From Roseibium sediminis (GTDB lineage Bacteria; Pseudomonadota; Alphaproteobacteria; Rhizobiales; Stappiaceae): DNA of 64,000 bases. The stretch spans positions 62,001 to 126,000 of the forward strand of contig NZ_VXDB01000001.1 in NCBI RefSeq assembly GCF_008711325.1, given 5' to 3'. The notes under the pieces were generated by a model that was not told where the DNA came from, did no database searches, and saw nothing but the letters and a program-made list of their open reading frames with translations. This document shows, in pieces, positions 18,257 to 27,267 of the stretch. A program made the position numbers and the translations under genes. Numbering within the stretch: the stretch's first letter is position 1; every line of letters begins with the position of its first letter.

Positions 18257-19369
18257 ATGGTCGATATTGCACAAACAGACGAGCGAATTAAGGAGATATC
18301 TCCTTTACGCCGCGCACTGATCCGCCCAGAGTTGGGTGGGATGGTTGGCACCGTTGCCGTGTTCCTGCTGTTTTTGCTCTTTGCATCCGACAGTGGCATG
18401 TTCGCCGCCCAAGGGGCCCTGAACTGGTCTCTCGTATCCGCACAATTCATGATCATCGCCGTCGGCGCCTGCCTTTTGATGATCGCAGGTGAATTCGACC
18501 TTTCCGTCGGCTCCATGATCGGCTTTGCCGGCATGATGGTTGCCGTCTTTGGCGTCGTGCTCGGATGGCCGATGTGGCTTACCATCATCACGACATTCGC
18601 CATCTGCCTTGCGCTGGGAGCGCTCAACGGCTGGATCGTCGTGAAGACAGGCCTGCCGAGCTTTATCGTGACGCTCGCGTTCCTGTTCATCCTGCGCGGT
18701 TTCACCATCTATATTCCGCAAACCATCGAACGCAAGACGATCATCGGCGGCATTCGCGACGCGGCCGAAGGCGACTGGCTTGCTCCGATCTTCGGCGGCA
18801 AGATTGGCACCTCATTCTTCCAGTGGCTGGGCGAAGCCGGAGTCATCGAAGTCTTCGAACGCGGCTCACGGGCCGGAGAACCAGTGGTCGACGGCATTCC
18901 GATGCTGATCGTCTGGGCGATCGCTCTCGTGATCTTCGGCCACGTTCTCCTGACCAAGACACGCTTCGGAAACTGGGTCTTCGCCTCTGGTGGCGATGCG
19001 GAAGCAGCTCGCAACTCGGGTGTGCCGGTGAACCGGGTCAAGATCCTGATGTTCATGTTCACTGCCTTCTGCGCGACCGTTTTCGCAACCTGTCAGGTGA
19101 TGGAGTTCGGCTCAGCCGGTGCTGACCGTGGTCTCTTGAAAGAATTCGAAGCCATCATCGCCGTGGTTATTGGCGGCGCGTTGTTGACCGGTGGTTACGG
19201 GTCGGTTCTGGGGGCTGCACTTGGGGCGCTCATCTTCGGTGTCGTGCAGCAGGGTCTGTTCTTTGCCGGAGTTGAATCGAGCCTTTTCCGGGTGTTCCTC
19301 GGTGTCATCCTGCTCGCAGCGGTTATCCTCAACACCTATATCCGCCGCATCATCACGGGGGAGCGCTGA
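18257..19369 (+). CDS. Sugar/inositol ABC importer, permease
   Basis: Inner-membrane permease of the BPD_transp_2 (RbsC/FrcC) family with about ten hydrophobic segments. Family marks include [17 protein letters not shown] near residues 78-94 and the late stretch [23 protein letters not shown], typical of this class. I prefer the ATG at 18257 (370 residues), because GGGGAGGAAA lies immediately before it and overlaps the other ATG at 18245; the spacer is short, so the earlier start (374 residues) remains possible. It forms the importer with the upstream binding protein and the downstream ATPase. Confidence 0.9.
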   Translation: MVDIAQTDERIKEISPLRRALIRPELGGMVGTVAVFLLFLLFASDSGMFAAQGALNWSLVSAQFMIIAVGACLLMIAGEFDLSVGSMIGFAGMMVAVFGVVLGWPMWLTIITTFAICLALGALNGWIVVKTGLPSFIVTLAFLFILRGFTIYIPQTIERKTIIGGIRDAAEGDWLAPIFGGKIGTSFFQWLGEAGVIEVFERGSRAGEPVVDGIPMLIVWAIALVIFGHVLLTKTRFGNWVFASGGDAEAARNSGVPVNRVKILMFMFTAFCATVFATCQVMEFGSAGADRGLLKEFEAIIAVVIGGALLTGGYGSVLGAALGALIFGVVQQGLFFAGVESSLFRVFLGVILLAAVILNTYIRRIITGER

Positions 19370-19370
19370 C

Positions 19371-20165
19371 ATGAACACGCGTACAACCCACGAACCCATC
19401 ATCCAGATGAAAAACATCGAAAAGCATTTCGGCAGCGTCATCGCGCTGGCGGGTGTCTCCATCGATGTCTATCCCGGTGAATGCCACTGCCTTCTGGGCG
19501 ACAACGGCGCAGGCAAGTCGACCTTCATCAAGACCATGTCGGGGGTTCACAAACCGACACGCGGCGAAATCCTGTTCGAAGGTCGCCCGATGAACTTCGA
19601 AAGTCCGCGTGATGCGATGGATGCAGGCATTGCGACCGTGCACCAGCACCTGGCTATGATCCCGCTGATGTCCGTCAGCCGCAATTTCTTCATGGGCAAC
19701 GAACCGGTCAAGAAAGTGGTCGGGATGAACTTCTTCGATCATGAATATGCCAATCAAGTCACGATGGACGAGATGCGCAAGATGGGCATCAACCTGCGTG
19801 GCCCTGATCAGGCGGTGGGAACCTTGTCGGGCGGCGAACGTCAGACAGTTGCCATTGCCCGTGCGGTTCATTTCGGAGCAAAGGTGCTCATCCTCGATGA
19901 ACCGACATCCGCTCTGGGCGTTCGCCAGACGGCCAACGTGCTTGCCACCATCGACAAGGTGCGCAAGCAGGACATTGCCGTGGTGTTCATCACCCACAAT
20001 GTTCGCCATGCCATGGCAGTGGGCGATCGTTTCACCGTGCTGAACCGTGGCCAGACCCTTGGCACCGCCCAACGCGGGCAGATCTCTGCCGAGGAATTGC
20101 AGGACATGATGGCCGGCGGTCAGGAGCTTGTAGCTCTCGAAGGCTCTCTCGGTGGCACTGTCTAG
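19371..20165 (+). CDS. Sugar/inositol ABC importer, single-domain ATPase
   Basis: A 264-residue ATP-binding protein with Walker [10 protein letters not shown] (residues 43-51), signature LSGGERQ near 144, Walker [12 protein letters not shown] near 166-176 and the switch histidine in ITHN near 200. It starts one base after the permease stop region, with GGGGAG as ribosome site, and is not the longer open frame running back into the permease. It has one ATPase domain, unlike the double-domain RbsA/IatA proteins of many inositol importers, so the system is built like FrcBCA. The stop codon TAG is the first part of a TAGAGC repeat. Confidence 0.92.
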   Translation: MNTRTTHEPIIQMKNIEKHFGSVIALAGVSIDVYPGECHCLLGDNGAGKSTFIKTMSGVHKPTRGEILFEGRPMNFESPRDAMDAGIATVHQHLAMIPLMSVSRNFFMGNEPVKKVVGMNFFDHEYANQVTMDEMRKMGINLRGPDQAVGTLSGGERQTVAIARAVHFGAKVLILDEPTSALGVRQTANVLATIDKVRKQDIAVVFITHNVRHAMAVGDRFTVLNRGQTLGTAQRGQISAEELQDMMAGGQELVALEGSLGGTV

Positions 20166-20231
20166 AGCATTTTTTGGCGAAGTGGATACTTAGAGCACGT
20201 CGAGTGTTTCAGTAAATGCGAGACGTGCTCT
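20163..20231. repeat. TAGAGC-type palindromic repeat, copy 1
   Basis: Starts with TAGAGCATTTTTTGGCGAAG, which resembles the half-element of short repeats common in rhizobial genomes, then a palindrome with 10-base arms AGAGCACGTC (20192-20201) and GACGTGCTCT (20222-20231). The initial TAG is the stop codon of the ABC ATPase gene. A related element lies at 46830-46888. Confidence 0.75.
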
Positions 20232-20261
20232 GATCCTCAGGCACACATACAACACATGAGA

Positions 20262-20291
20262 AGAGGCCGGCAGCAGTCGGCCTCTTTTTTT
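20262..20291 (+). terminator. Rho-independent terminator after the inositol importer
   Basis: Perfect 8-base-pair GC-rich stem AGAGGCCG (20262-20269) with CGGCCTCT (20278-20285), eight-base loop, then a run of T to 20291. It ends the importer operon just before the convergent TetR gene. Confidence 0.88.
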
Positions 20292-20293
20292 GA

Positions 20294-20881
20294 TCAGGCG
20301 ACAAGACGCGCGACGGCAAATTCAAGCTCGCGCTCGAGAACTTCATCGCTGAGACTGACAAATCTGCGCTCATAGGACAGAGCGACAATGCCATGGACCG
20401 CAGCAAAACAGGTCTTCACGCGAACGGTGAGTTCCTCACCTTCTAGCTCCGGATGCAGGCCCTGAAGCGCCCGACCGACAAAACTCAGCAAGTCGACATT
20501 CGCCTGCACATGTTCTTCCGGTGTTGGATAGTCCTCCGGCAAACGGTGTCCGAAGAGCGTCAACCAGAGCTTCGTGTTCTCGCGTGAGAAACGATAATAG
20601 GTGCGTGCCAGTGCCTGAAGGCGATCCAACGGATCGTCCTCGGCCTCAAAGGCTTCGGCCATACGATCCTTCATCTTTGAAAAGGTCAGAGTGTTTACGG
20701 CAATGATCAGCTCGTCGACATCCTTGAAATGCTTGTAGACCGAGCCAATCGAGTACCCCGCCTCCTTTGCGATATTCCGGATATTCACCGCCGCAAGGCC
20801 GCCGGTTTCTATGGCCTCACAGGCCGCTTCCAGCACCTTTCTGCGGGTCTCTTCGCTCTTGGCCTGCTGCAAACCACTCAT
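20294..20881 (-). CDS. TetR/AcrR-family regulator
   Basis: A 195-residue regulator. The helix-turn-helix lies at about residues 12-58 (TRRKVLEAACEAIETGG ... IRNIAKEAGYSIGSVYKHF), followed by an all-helical ligand-binding domain of unremarkable length. It is divergent from the PspA/YiaAB/LplT-Aas genes. The intergenic region holds two GTGAAC-N3-GTTCA(C/T) boxes, and one lies just upstream of the pspA-like ribosome site, so I infer that it represses itself and that operon. The ligand is unknown; a fatty acid, acyl-CoA or membrane-active compound would fit the target genes. Confidence 0.9.
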   Translation of the reverse strand: MSGLQQAKSEETRRKVLEAACEAIETGGLAAVNIRNIAKEAGYSIGSVYKHFKDVDELIIAVNTLTFSKMKDRMAEAFEAEDDPLDRLQALARTYYRFSRENTKLWLTLFGHRLPEDYPTPEEHVQANVDLLSFVGRALQGLHPELEGEELTVRVKTCFAAVHGIVALSYERRFVSLSDEVLERELEFAVARLVA

Positions 20882-20900
20882 CTCGTCTCCATCACAAAAA

Positions 20901-20915
20901 GTGAACTCAGTTCAT
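20901..20915. promoter_or_regulatory. TetR-type operator box 1
   Basis: GTGAACTCAGTTCAT: inverted repeat GTGAAC-N3-GTTCA(T), 20 bases upstream of the tetR-type start. It matches box 2 in 11 of the 12 arm positions. Confidence 0.7.
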
Positions 20916-20957
20916 TTTTTTCTTGACCCTGACCTATTCTTGTGTTTTTGTCAAATG

Positions 20958-20972
20958 GTGAACGACGTTCAC
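20958..20972. promoter_or_regulatory. TetR-type operator box 2
   Basis: GTGAACGACGTTCAC is a perfect GTGAAC-N3-GTTCAC palindrome immediately before the TTGGAG ribosome site of the pspA-like gene, where a bound repressor would block transcription. The two box centres are 57 bases apart. Confidence 0.78.
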
Positions 20973-20986
20973 TTTTGGAGAAAACG

Positions 20987-21691
20987 ATGACTGGAAGTCT
21001 GATGTACCAACTCAAGCAGCTTTTCAGCTCCGTTTCAGGGCAGGCAAGGGACGCGCAGGAATTCGCTCTCCTATCTGCTCAGATCCGGGAAGCCGGAACT
21101 GCCGTTCTCGCCGCGCGCCAATCCGTCGCGCTGGCCAAGGCCCAAAATGAACAGGACCTTCGTCAGGTTGCTCGGGCCGCACAAAACATCACTGATCTGG
21201 AAATCCGGGCGCGAGACGCCCTTGCCAAAGGTCAGGAAAAACTGGCGCGAGAAGCCGCCGAGGCAATTGCCATTCTCGAAGACGAGAAAACGGCCCTTGA
21301 GCGAACAACCCGCGCCTTCGAACAGGAGCTTACCCAGCTCTCGGACAACCTGCGCAAGGCGGAGTTCCGGCTCCGCAGTCTCAAGCGGGGCGAGCGCACT
21401 GCCCTGGTGCGGCAAAAAGTGATGAAGGCCACCACTGTCGGCGCAACAACCGACACGGCGAGCCTCCTTCAGGCCGAAACCCGCCTGATGGAAATCGAGG
21501 CCCGGCAAGAACGGGCTGCCCTGGCTGATCAGGCCTTTCAGGAACTCAGCCCCCAGGACAACCCGCAGACCATGATTGAAAAGCTGGCAGATGCCGGTTG
21601 CGGCACCCCGCTGCGCACGTCGGCCGATGCCATACTGGAACGTCTGAAATCCGACATCCAACCCAACCTGATGATTGAAAACAGAGTTTAA
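20987..21691 (+). CDS. PspA/IM30-family membrane-stress protein
   Basis: A 234-residue, almost entirely helical protein with long coiled coils (about residues 25-140), charged heptads such as QEKLAREAAEAIAILEDEKT and an AEFRLRSLKRGERTAL stretch, as in PspA/IM30. Such proteins assemble on damaged inner membranes and help maintain the proton barrier. The ATG at 20987 follows TTGGAG; the longer frame from 20942 would include the operator. It heads an operon with a YiaAB protein and an LplT-Aas fusion and lacks the usual pspBC genes and pspF regulator. Control by a TetR protein is unusual for PspA. Confidence 0.82.
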   Translation: MTGSLMYQLKQLFSSVSGQARDAQEFALLSAQIREAGTAVLAARQSVALAKAQNEQDLRQVARAAQNITDLEIRARDALAKGQEKLAREAAEAIAILEDEKTALERTTRAFEQELTQLSDNLRKAEFRLRSLKRGERTALVRQKVMKATTVGATTDTASLLQAETRLMEIEARQERAALADQAFQELSPQDNPQTMIEKLADAGCGTPLRTSADAILERLKSDIQPNLMIENRV

Positions 21692-21704
21692 CAGGAGAAA
21701 ACCA

Positions 21705-21986
21705 ATGCAGGACGCACCGATCAAACACACCAGCACCTGGACCATGTTCACCGCAGGCAGCTTCGGCGTTGCCGCGATCATGATGGGCCTTGGCATCTAC
21801 AATCTCGAAGCAAGCTTCTCCGCTAAGGGTTTCTACACCATGGCCGCGATTATGTTGGTCCACACAGCAGTCACGCTGACAAAGACAATGCGTGACCGAG
21901 AGGAAGCGGCGAAATTTCATAACCGTCTGGAAGACGCAAAGACCGAAAAGCTTCTGATGGACATCAGCAAGTCGGATCAGGTTTGA
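21705..21986 (+). CDS. YiaAB two-helix membrane protein
   Basis: A 93-residue protein with the YiaAB domain: two hydrophobic helices near residues 14-33 and 42-58 (FGVAAIMMGLGIYNLEAS, then GFYTMAAIMLVHTAVT), followed by a charged cytoplasmic tail. The ATG at 21705 has AGGAG seven bases upstream. It lies 13 bases after the pspA-like gene and 59 bases before the LplT-Aas gene. YiaAB proteins are poorly understood; the pairing with PspA suggests a part in envelope stress. Confidence 0.8.
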   Translation: MQDAPIKHTSTWTMFTAGSFGVAAIMMGLGIYNLEASFSAKGFYTMAAIMLVHTAVTLTKTMRDREEAAKFHNRLEDAKTEKLLMDISKSDQV

Positions 21987-22045
21987 AGACAAACTGGATG
22001 ACAGGGGGCCGCGGAAAACCGGCTCCCCGAATCCCGGAGGAGAAT

Positions 22046-25000
22046 ATGACCAAGTCTCTCATGGTAACGCGGCGCTTTGCCCCCCTGTTCTGGACGCAGT
22101 TCCTGTCCGCATTCAATGACAACTTTCTCAAGAACGTTCTGGTGTTCCTGATCCTGTTTCAGGTTGGAGCCTCCGGTTCGGATGGATCCTCCGCAAGCAG
22201 CCTGATTGCGCTCGCCGGAGCGGTCTTCATTTCCCCATTCCTCTTCCTGTCTGCTCTTGGCGGGGAACTGGCAGACAAGTTCGACAAGTCCATGTTGGCC
22301 CAACGCTACAAGCTGGTCGAAGTGGGTGGCGCCGCTCTGGCAATTGTCGGCATGGCCTTGTCGTCCATTCCCGTTCTATTCGCAGCCCTGTTCCTCTTCG
22401 GGGCGATGTCGGCGCTGTTTAGCCCTGTCAAATACAGCCTCTTGCCCGATCACCTGCATGTGTCGGAACTGCCGCGCGCCAATGCCTGGGTCGAAGCCGG
22501 CACATTTCTGGCCATCCTTGGCGGAACCATTGCAGCAGGCTTTCTCTTTGCCAGCGGATCCGCTGCCCTGAGCTTTGCGCCTGTGATGATCGTCCTTGCC
22601 TTTTCCTGCTATGCATTCAGCCGCTGGATCCCCTCAACGACCCCGGCCTCCCCGACCTTCAGCATCAATCGCAACATCTTCACATCGACCATTCAGATGC
22701 TGAAAGACCTGAGTGAAGACAGTCGCTTGATGCGAGTTGCTGCGATGAACGCGTGGTTCTGGCTGTCCGGGGCACTGGTCATGTCCCTGCTGCCGGTCAT
22801 GGTGAAGGATATCCTTGGCGGCGATGAAGCAGCTGTCACCTATTTCCTAACGGTATTTGCCCTGTCCATCGGTGTCGGCTCGGCTCTCGCCGCCTGGTTT
22901 TCCGCAGGTCGTGTTGTCCTGCTTCCCGCCCCTGTTGGCACATTATTTATCGCAATCTTCAGCCTCGATACGGCCCTCGTCCTGTCGAATGCAGTTCCCG
23001 CTGCCGAAGGCCTTACTCTCTGGGCCTTTCTGAAACATGACGGCGTCCTACGGATCAGCATCGACATGGCAGGCCTCGCCATCTCCGGTGCCATGCTCGT
23101 GGTTCCAACCTTCACAGCCCTTCAGACATGGGCCAAGGCAGAAAATCGGGCCCGGGTAATTGCCGGCTCAAACGCACTGGGCGCAGGCGTCATGACCCTT
23201 GGCGGCATTGGCCTTGCCATTGCGCAGGCCTACGGCGCCAGTGTTGCCAATGTCCTGATTGTTCTTGCCATCCTCAACACGGTTGCAGGTCTCATCATGC
23301 TCAAGTTTCTGCCCACAAATCCGATGCGTGACTTCATCTCCATTCTCTATCGCGCCTTCTTCCGCATGGAAGTGAAGGGACTGGAGAACCTCGAAAAGGC
23401 AGGCGACGCACCGATCCTTGCCATGAACCACGTCAGCTATCTGGACGCCGGCCTCGCACTCACCCTGACCGACAAGACTCCGACCTTTGCCATCGATTAT
23501 GAGGTCGCACAGCGCTGGTGGATCCGTCCGTTCCTGCGCCTTGCCAATGCCTTGCCGATCAACCCGGCCAAACCGATGGCCACCCGGTCTCTCATCAATG
23601 TCGTGAAGTCGGGTGAGCCGATGGCAATCTTCCCCGAAGGACGCCTGACCGTCACCGGCGGCCTGATGAAAGTCTATGACGGGGCCGCCATGGTGGCCGA
23701 CAAGACCGGCGCGCAAATCGTGCCGATCCGCATCGACGGGCTGGAAAAGACACCCTTCTCCTATCTCAATCCGTCCCAGATCACCAAGAAGCTGTTCCCG
23801 AAAGTAAAGGTGACCATCATGGAACCGACAAAACTCGAGTTGCCGGAAAACCTGAAAGGCCGCAAGCGCCGCGCCGCTGCCGGAAGTGCCCTTTACGAGC
23901 TGATGTCCGGCCTGATGTTCCAGACCAGTTTGTCGGAAGACAAGACCATTCTCGACAAGGTCATCGATGCAGCCAAGGAGCGCGGCATGTCGGAGCTGGC
24001 CATCGAGGACCCGGTCACTGGCAAGCTAACCTATGGCAAGCTGCTGACGGGAGCGTCCGTGCTGGCACGCAAGATCACCAAGTACACCGTTGGAGAGGAC
24101 ACGGTTGGCGTCATGCTGCCAAACGCCAACGGATCGGTCGTCACGGTTCTCGCGACCATGTCCGCAGGCAAGGTTCCCGCCATGATAAACTTCACAGCGG
24201 GTGCAGAAAACATCCTGTCCGCCTGCAAGGCTGCCAATGTTCGCACAATCCTGTCGTCACGCGCCTTTATCAAGCAGGCAAAACTGGAGCCCTTGGCCGA
24301 GGCCATTGCAGAGAAAGTCCGTTTCATCTGGTTGGACGAGGTTCGCGAAACCATCAGTTCGCTCGACAAGCTTGTCGGCTTCCTGACCAAGACCAGTCCG
24401 CTGGTGGAGCGCAACGGCGATGACAACGCGGTCGTCCTCTTTACCTCCGGCTCGGAAGGCACGCCCAAAGGTGTCGTTCTCACCCACAAGAACATCCTTG
24501 CCAATGCCACTCAGGCAGCGGCCCGGATCGACTTCACCCCCGGCGACAAGGTGTTCAACGTCCTGCCGATGTTCCATTCCTTCGGTCTGACGACCGGCAC
24601 GATCCTGCCATTGATCTCCGGCGTGAAGACCTATCTCTACCCCTCTCCGCTTCACTACCGGATCATTCCTGAGCTGATCTACGCTTCCAACGCGACAATC
24701 CTGTTCGGCACGGACACGTTCCTCAACGGCTATGCCCGCGTCGCTCATGCCTATGACTTCCGTTCGCTGCGCTACTGTTTCGCCGGTGCAGAGCCGGTCA
24801 AGCCCTCGACCCGTCAGATCTATATGGAGCGCTTCGGTGTCCGCATTCTGGAAGGCTATGGGGTCACGGAAACAGCACCGGTCATCGCTATCAACACGCC
24901 GATGTTCAACAGGCCGGATACCGTTGGCAAGCTGATGCCGGGAATGAAGGCGCGTCTGGAGCCGGTCCCAGGTGTTGAAACCGGCGGACGCCTGTTTGTC

Positions 25001-25462
25001 TCCGGACCGAACGTGATGGTCGGCTATCTGAAGGCTGACAATCCGGGTGTGATCCAGCCGCTTGTCGACGGATGGCATGACACAGGAGATATCGTCGACA
25101 TTGACGAGGATGGCTTCATCAAGATCAAGGGCCGCGCGAAGCGCTTCGCAAAGATCGGCGGGGAGATGGTCTCGCTGGCTGCGATCGAGGCACTGGCAGG
25201 CCAGATCTGGCCGGAGCACCTGTCCGCCGTCGCATCAGTCAAGGACCCAAGGAAAGGCGAAAAGCTCATTCTGGTCACAGAGAACCCGAAAGCCGAGCGC
25301 AGCGCGTTCATCACCGAGGCAAAGCAGCGCGGTGCGCAGGATCTGATGATCCCTTCAGAAGTCCGCATCGTTTCGAAAGTTCCGGTTCTCGGCTCAGGCA
25401 AGCTTGATTTTGCCGCCATCAGCAAGATGGTTCAGCCGGTCCTGGAGGTCATTCCTGCCTGA
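22046..25462 (+). CDS. LplT-Aas fusion: lysophospholipid flippase, acyltransferase, acyl-ACP synthetase
   Basis: An 1138-residue three-part protein. Residues 1-400 are an MFS transporter of the LplT type (FWTQFLSAFNDNFLKNVLVF at the start); about 430-640 is a PlsC-type acyltransferase with NHVSYLD near 460 (the HX4D motif) and FPEGRLT near 532; about 650-1130 is an AMP-forming acyl-activating domain with FTSGSEGTPKG near 797, EGYGVTE and a C-terminal TGD ... GRAKRF segment. In bacteria with separate proteins LplT brings lysophospholipid inward and Aas re-acylates it, so this single chain could do the whole repair. The GGAGGAGA site fixes the ATG at 22046. Its presence with PspA and YiaAB strengthens a membrane-repair role. 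Confidence 0.92.
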   Translation: MTKSLMVTRRFAPLFWTQFLSAFNDNFLKNVLVFLILFQVGASGSDGSSASSLIALAGAVFISPFLFLSALGGELADKFDKSMLAQRYKLVEVGGAALAIVGMALSSIPVLFAALFLFGAMSALFSPVKYSLLPDHLHVSELPRANAWVEAGTFLAILGGTIAAGFLFASGSAALSFAPVMIVLAFSCYAFSRWIPSTTPASPTFSINRNIFTSTIQMLKDLSEDSRLMRVAAMNAWFWLSGALVMSLLPVMVKDILGGDEAAVTYFLTVFALSIGVGSALAAWFSAGRVVLLPAPVGTLFIAIFSLDTALVLSNAVPAAEGLTLWAFLKHDGVLRISIDMAGLAISGAMLVVPTFTALQTWAKAENRARVIAGSNALGAGVMTLGGIGLAIAQAYGASVANVLIVLAILNTVAGLIMLKFLPTNPMRDFISILYRAFFRMEVKGLENLEKAGDAPILAMNHVSYLDAGLALTLTDKTPTFAIDYEVAQRWWIRPFLRLANALPINPAKPMATRSLINVVKSGEPMAIFPEGRLTVTGGLMKVYDGAAMVADKTGAQIVPIRIDGLEKTPFSYLNPSQITKKLFPKVKVTIMEPTKLELPENLKGRKRRAAAGSALYELMSGLMFQTSLSEDKTILDKVIDAAKERGMSELAIEDPVTGKLTYGKLLTGASVLARKITKYTVGEDTVGVMLPNANGSVVTVLATMSAGKVPAMINFTAGAENILSACKAANVRTILSSRAFIKQAKLEPLAEAIAEKVRFIWLDEVRETISSLDKLVGFLTKTSPLVERNGDDNAVVLFTSGSEGTPKGVVLTHKNILANATQAAARIDFTPGDKVFNVLPMFHSFGLTTGTILPLISGVKTYLYPSPLHYRIIPELIYASNATILFGTDTFLNGYARVAHAYDFRSLRYCFAGAEPVKPSTRQIYMERFGVRILEGYGVTETAPVIAINTPMFNRPDTVGKLMPGMKARLEPVPGVETGGRLFVSGPNVMVGYLKADNPGVIQPLVDGWHDTGDIVDIDEDGFIKIKGRAKRFAKIGGEMVSLAAIEALAGQIWPEHLSAVASVKDPRKGEKLILVTENPKAERSAFITEAKQRGAQDLMIPSEVRIVSKVPVLGSGKLDFAAISKMVQPVLEVIPA

Positions 25463-26002
25463 TGGCGACGCATGACAAGACCTGGATTGACGAAGGCGGC
25501 CTGTGTCAGGCCGCCTTCTCGCCTTTTTGGGCACAACAATCCCGAGGACGAGGAAAACACCGCTCTCCTGAATTTGCGTGTCTCTTGTCTTAAGGCGCTA
25601 TTTTTTATCCCGGAATGGTTGTTACGGACGTCCTTCGTGTCAGGATTTGTCAGAATTGGCTGAACCCCCGACGTCAAAAACCGGCTTTCATGCTTTCATA
25701 TTACTGAAAGTTACCCCATTTTTTAAGAGCCATTGTTAGTTTAGCGGGTGTTAACTGATGTTATATCCGCAAGATAACCTAGGCATTTTTTCCGACAACA
25801 AATTTCCGAAAATCCTTATTTTACAACCAATAGTGACTTAAATAAAAAGTTAACCAGTAATATATTCAAGATAAGCATTCTATATAGAACGAACTATATT
25901 ATTCGTTGACCGAAATTATTTTCTGATCATAGTGAATAATAGCAATTGAAGCGGTCATTCTGCTCCTCGTTAATGCAGGGGATACTACATGGGAGGCCTT
26001 TC
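25463..26002. promoter_or_regulatory. AT-rich intergenic region upstream of the receiver-like gene
   Basis: About 540 bases with no convincing gene. The left end contains a hairpin terminator; from 25680 on the sequence is strongly AT-rich and holds several TTAAC and GTTAA words (for example near 25750 and 25850), resembling CtrA half-sites, but none has the exact TTAA-N7-TTAA spacing. It presumably carries the promoter of the gene at 26003. Confidence 0.5.
25493..25528 (+). terminator. Terminator after the LplT-Aas gene
   Basis: Perfect 11-base-pair stem (25493-25503 with 25507-25517), three-base loop, then CTCGCC and five T residues. It ends the pspA-like operon. Confidence 0.8.
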
Positions 26003-27187
26003 ATGGCGAGAAGTGACATATCCCTGACTGGTGTTAGTGAGTTTGCGGCGCAGACGCGGCAGCAACTCAAGGTCCTGATTGTTACAGAAGACCCAGCTGA
26101 TACAGCGCGGATTTGCGAAAGCCTGGCAAAATCCCCGAAATACAGGTTCGACACCCGGCAGTGTCAGTCCGCTGATGAAGCAAATCTGCTGATTCCGAAA
26201 GAAAAACCGGACCTTTGCATCGTATCACTCCTTCCGTCGGACGACGGTGGCCTGACGATGATCAAGAAGATTTTCAGTGAAGGCTACCTGCCGGTCATCC
26301 TCACCAGCGATCATGACCTTGGAAAGCTGGAGTCCTTTAGCCGGAAATCTGGCGCCCTGACACTCCTGTCGCGATCCGACATCACAACCGGCAATCTTGA
26401 CCGCACCATCGACCGGGCACTGGAAGAAGCGCAGCACAGCATGGATGTGCGCGAAAAGATCGGCACGTTCGAGGTACAAAAAAACAACATCCTGAAGCCG
26501 TGGCTCGCCACAATGCTGCTTCAACTGGAACAGGTCGAACGCTCCACGACGCTTCTCTTCGAGGCACAAGCCAAACGCACAGAGGGTGAGATCCAGGACG
26601 CCGCCACGATTCACGACATCAAGAAGAGCGTCGAGCTGCTGAAACACGAACTGATCCTCCGTCTGGACCGCTTCGACGAACAGCCCAGAGATGGATTGGT
26701 CAAGCAAACGCTCTTCAGCTTGCCCGATGTGATCGAGGAAACACTTACGGAGTTCTCCTCCGAAATAGCCTCAAGCAATGTGACCTTTGCCACGGACAAG
26801 AACGAGTCCTGCCAGATCTGTCAGGATCAGCCCCTTGTAGAGGAATTGCTGTCGTCTCTCATTCTCTACGAACTCGATCATTCGCCTGCGGGCGGAGCCT
26901 ATTCGCTTGATATCGAGTATGATGACGACGAAGTCTCTATCATCATCGGAAAGGCGGGAGCTTATGCCCGCATGTCCGGCACAGACGGATCAGAAGGGTA
27001 TGAAAACCCGGTCCGTAACTTCCGCGAATTGATGAATACACCCAAGGGCTCGAGACTGGACCTGGCTGTCCGGATTGCGACCTGCCTGGGTGGATCCATC
27101 GATATCGATGGCCTGGCCAATGGCGACCGGGTCATCATAGCCACGATCCCCCGTGTATATCGCCCGTTCAACATGACAATCCAGTAG
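26003..27187 (+). CDS. Degenerate receiver/histidine-kinase-like signalling protein
   Basis: A 394-residue soluble protein. Residues 20-150 have the alternating strand/helix pattern of a response-regulator receiver (LKVLIVTEDPADTARICESL at the start, with an acidic pair), but the phosphoacceptor position in PDLCIVSLLP is serine instead of aspartate, and the conserved lysine near TLLSRSD is missing. The remainder looks like a helical dimerisation region followed by a fold reminiscent of a kinase ATPase domain (ends LDLAVRIATCLGGSIDIDGLANGDRVIIATIP), without clear H, N or G boxes. It may be an inactive scaffold or phosphotransfer-like protein. The ATG at 26003 has GGGAGG upstream. It stands alone. 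Confidence 0.65.
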   Translation: MARSDISLTGVSEFAAQTRQQLKVLIVTEDPADTARICESLAKSPKYRFDTRQCQSADEANLLIPKEKPDLCIVSLLPSDDGGLTMIKKIFSEGYLPVILTSDHDLGKLESFSRKSGALTLLSRSDITTGNLDRTIDRALEEAQHSMDVREKIGTFEVQKNNILKPWLATMLLQLEQVERSTTLLFEAQAKRTEGEIQDAATIHDIKKSVELLKHELILRLDRFDEQPRDGLVKQTLFSLPDVIEETLTEFSSEIASSNVTFATDKNESCQICQDQPLVEELLSSLILYELDHSPAGGAYSLDIEYDDDEVSIIIGKAGAYARMSGTDGSEGYENPVRNFRELMNTPKGSRLDLAVRIATCLGGSIDIDGLANGDRVIIATIPRVYRPFNMTIQ

Positions 27188-27221
27188 GTTGATCGGGTCT
27201 TATTTTTTCAAGACAACAAAA

Positions 27222-27259
27222 AACCGGGCCACAGTCACCTGCGGCCCGGTTCATTTTTT
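27222..27259. terminator. Bidirectional terminator
   Basis: Perfect 9-base-pair stem AACCGGGCC (27222-27230) with GGCCCGGTT (27243-27251), an A-run to its left and T-run (27254-27259) to its right. It serves the receiver-like gene on the plus strand and the TRAP operon on the minus strand. Confidence 0.88.
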
Positions 27260-27267
27260 GCAATCAA

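Noticed and set aside
17199..18272. A 357-codon minus-strand open frame
   Set aside because: It is the mirror of the inositol-type binding-protein gene, which has a signal peptide, ribosome site and family motifs.
24257..25219. A 320-codon minus-strand open frame
   Set aside because: Antisense to the acyl-activating domain of the LplT-Aas protein; its composition is typical of a shadow frame.
25831..25860. CtrA-like site TTAA...TTAAC before the receiver-like gene
   Set aside because: The spacer is eight bases, not the seven required by the TTAA-N7-TTAA consensus, so I do not call it.
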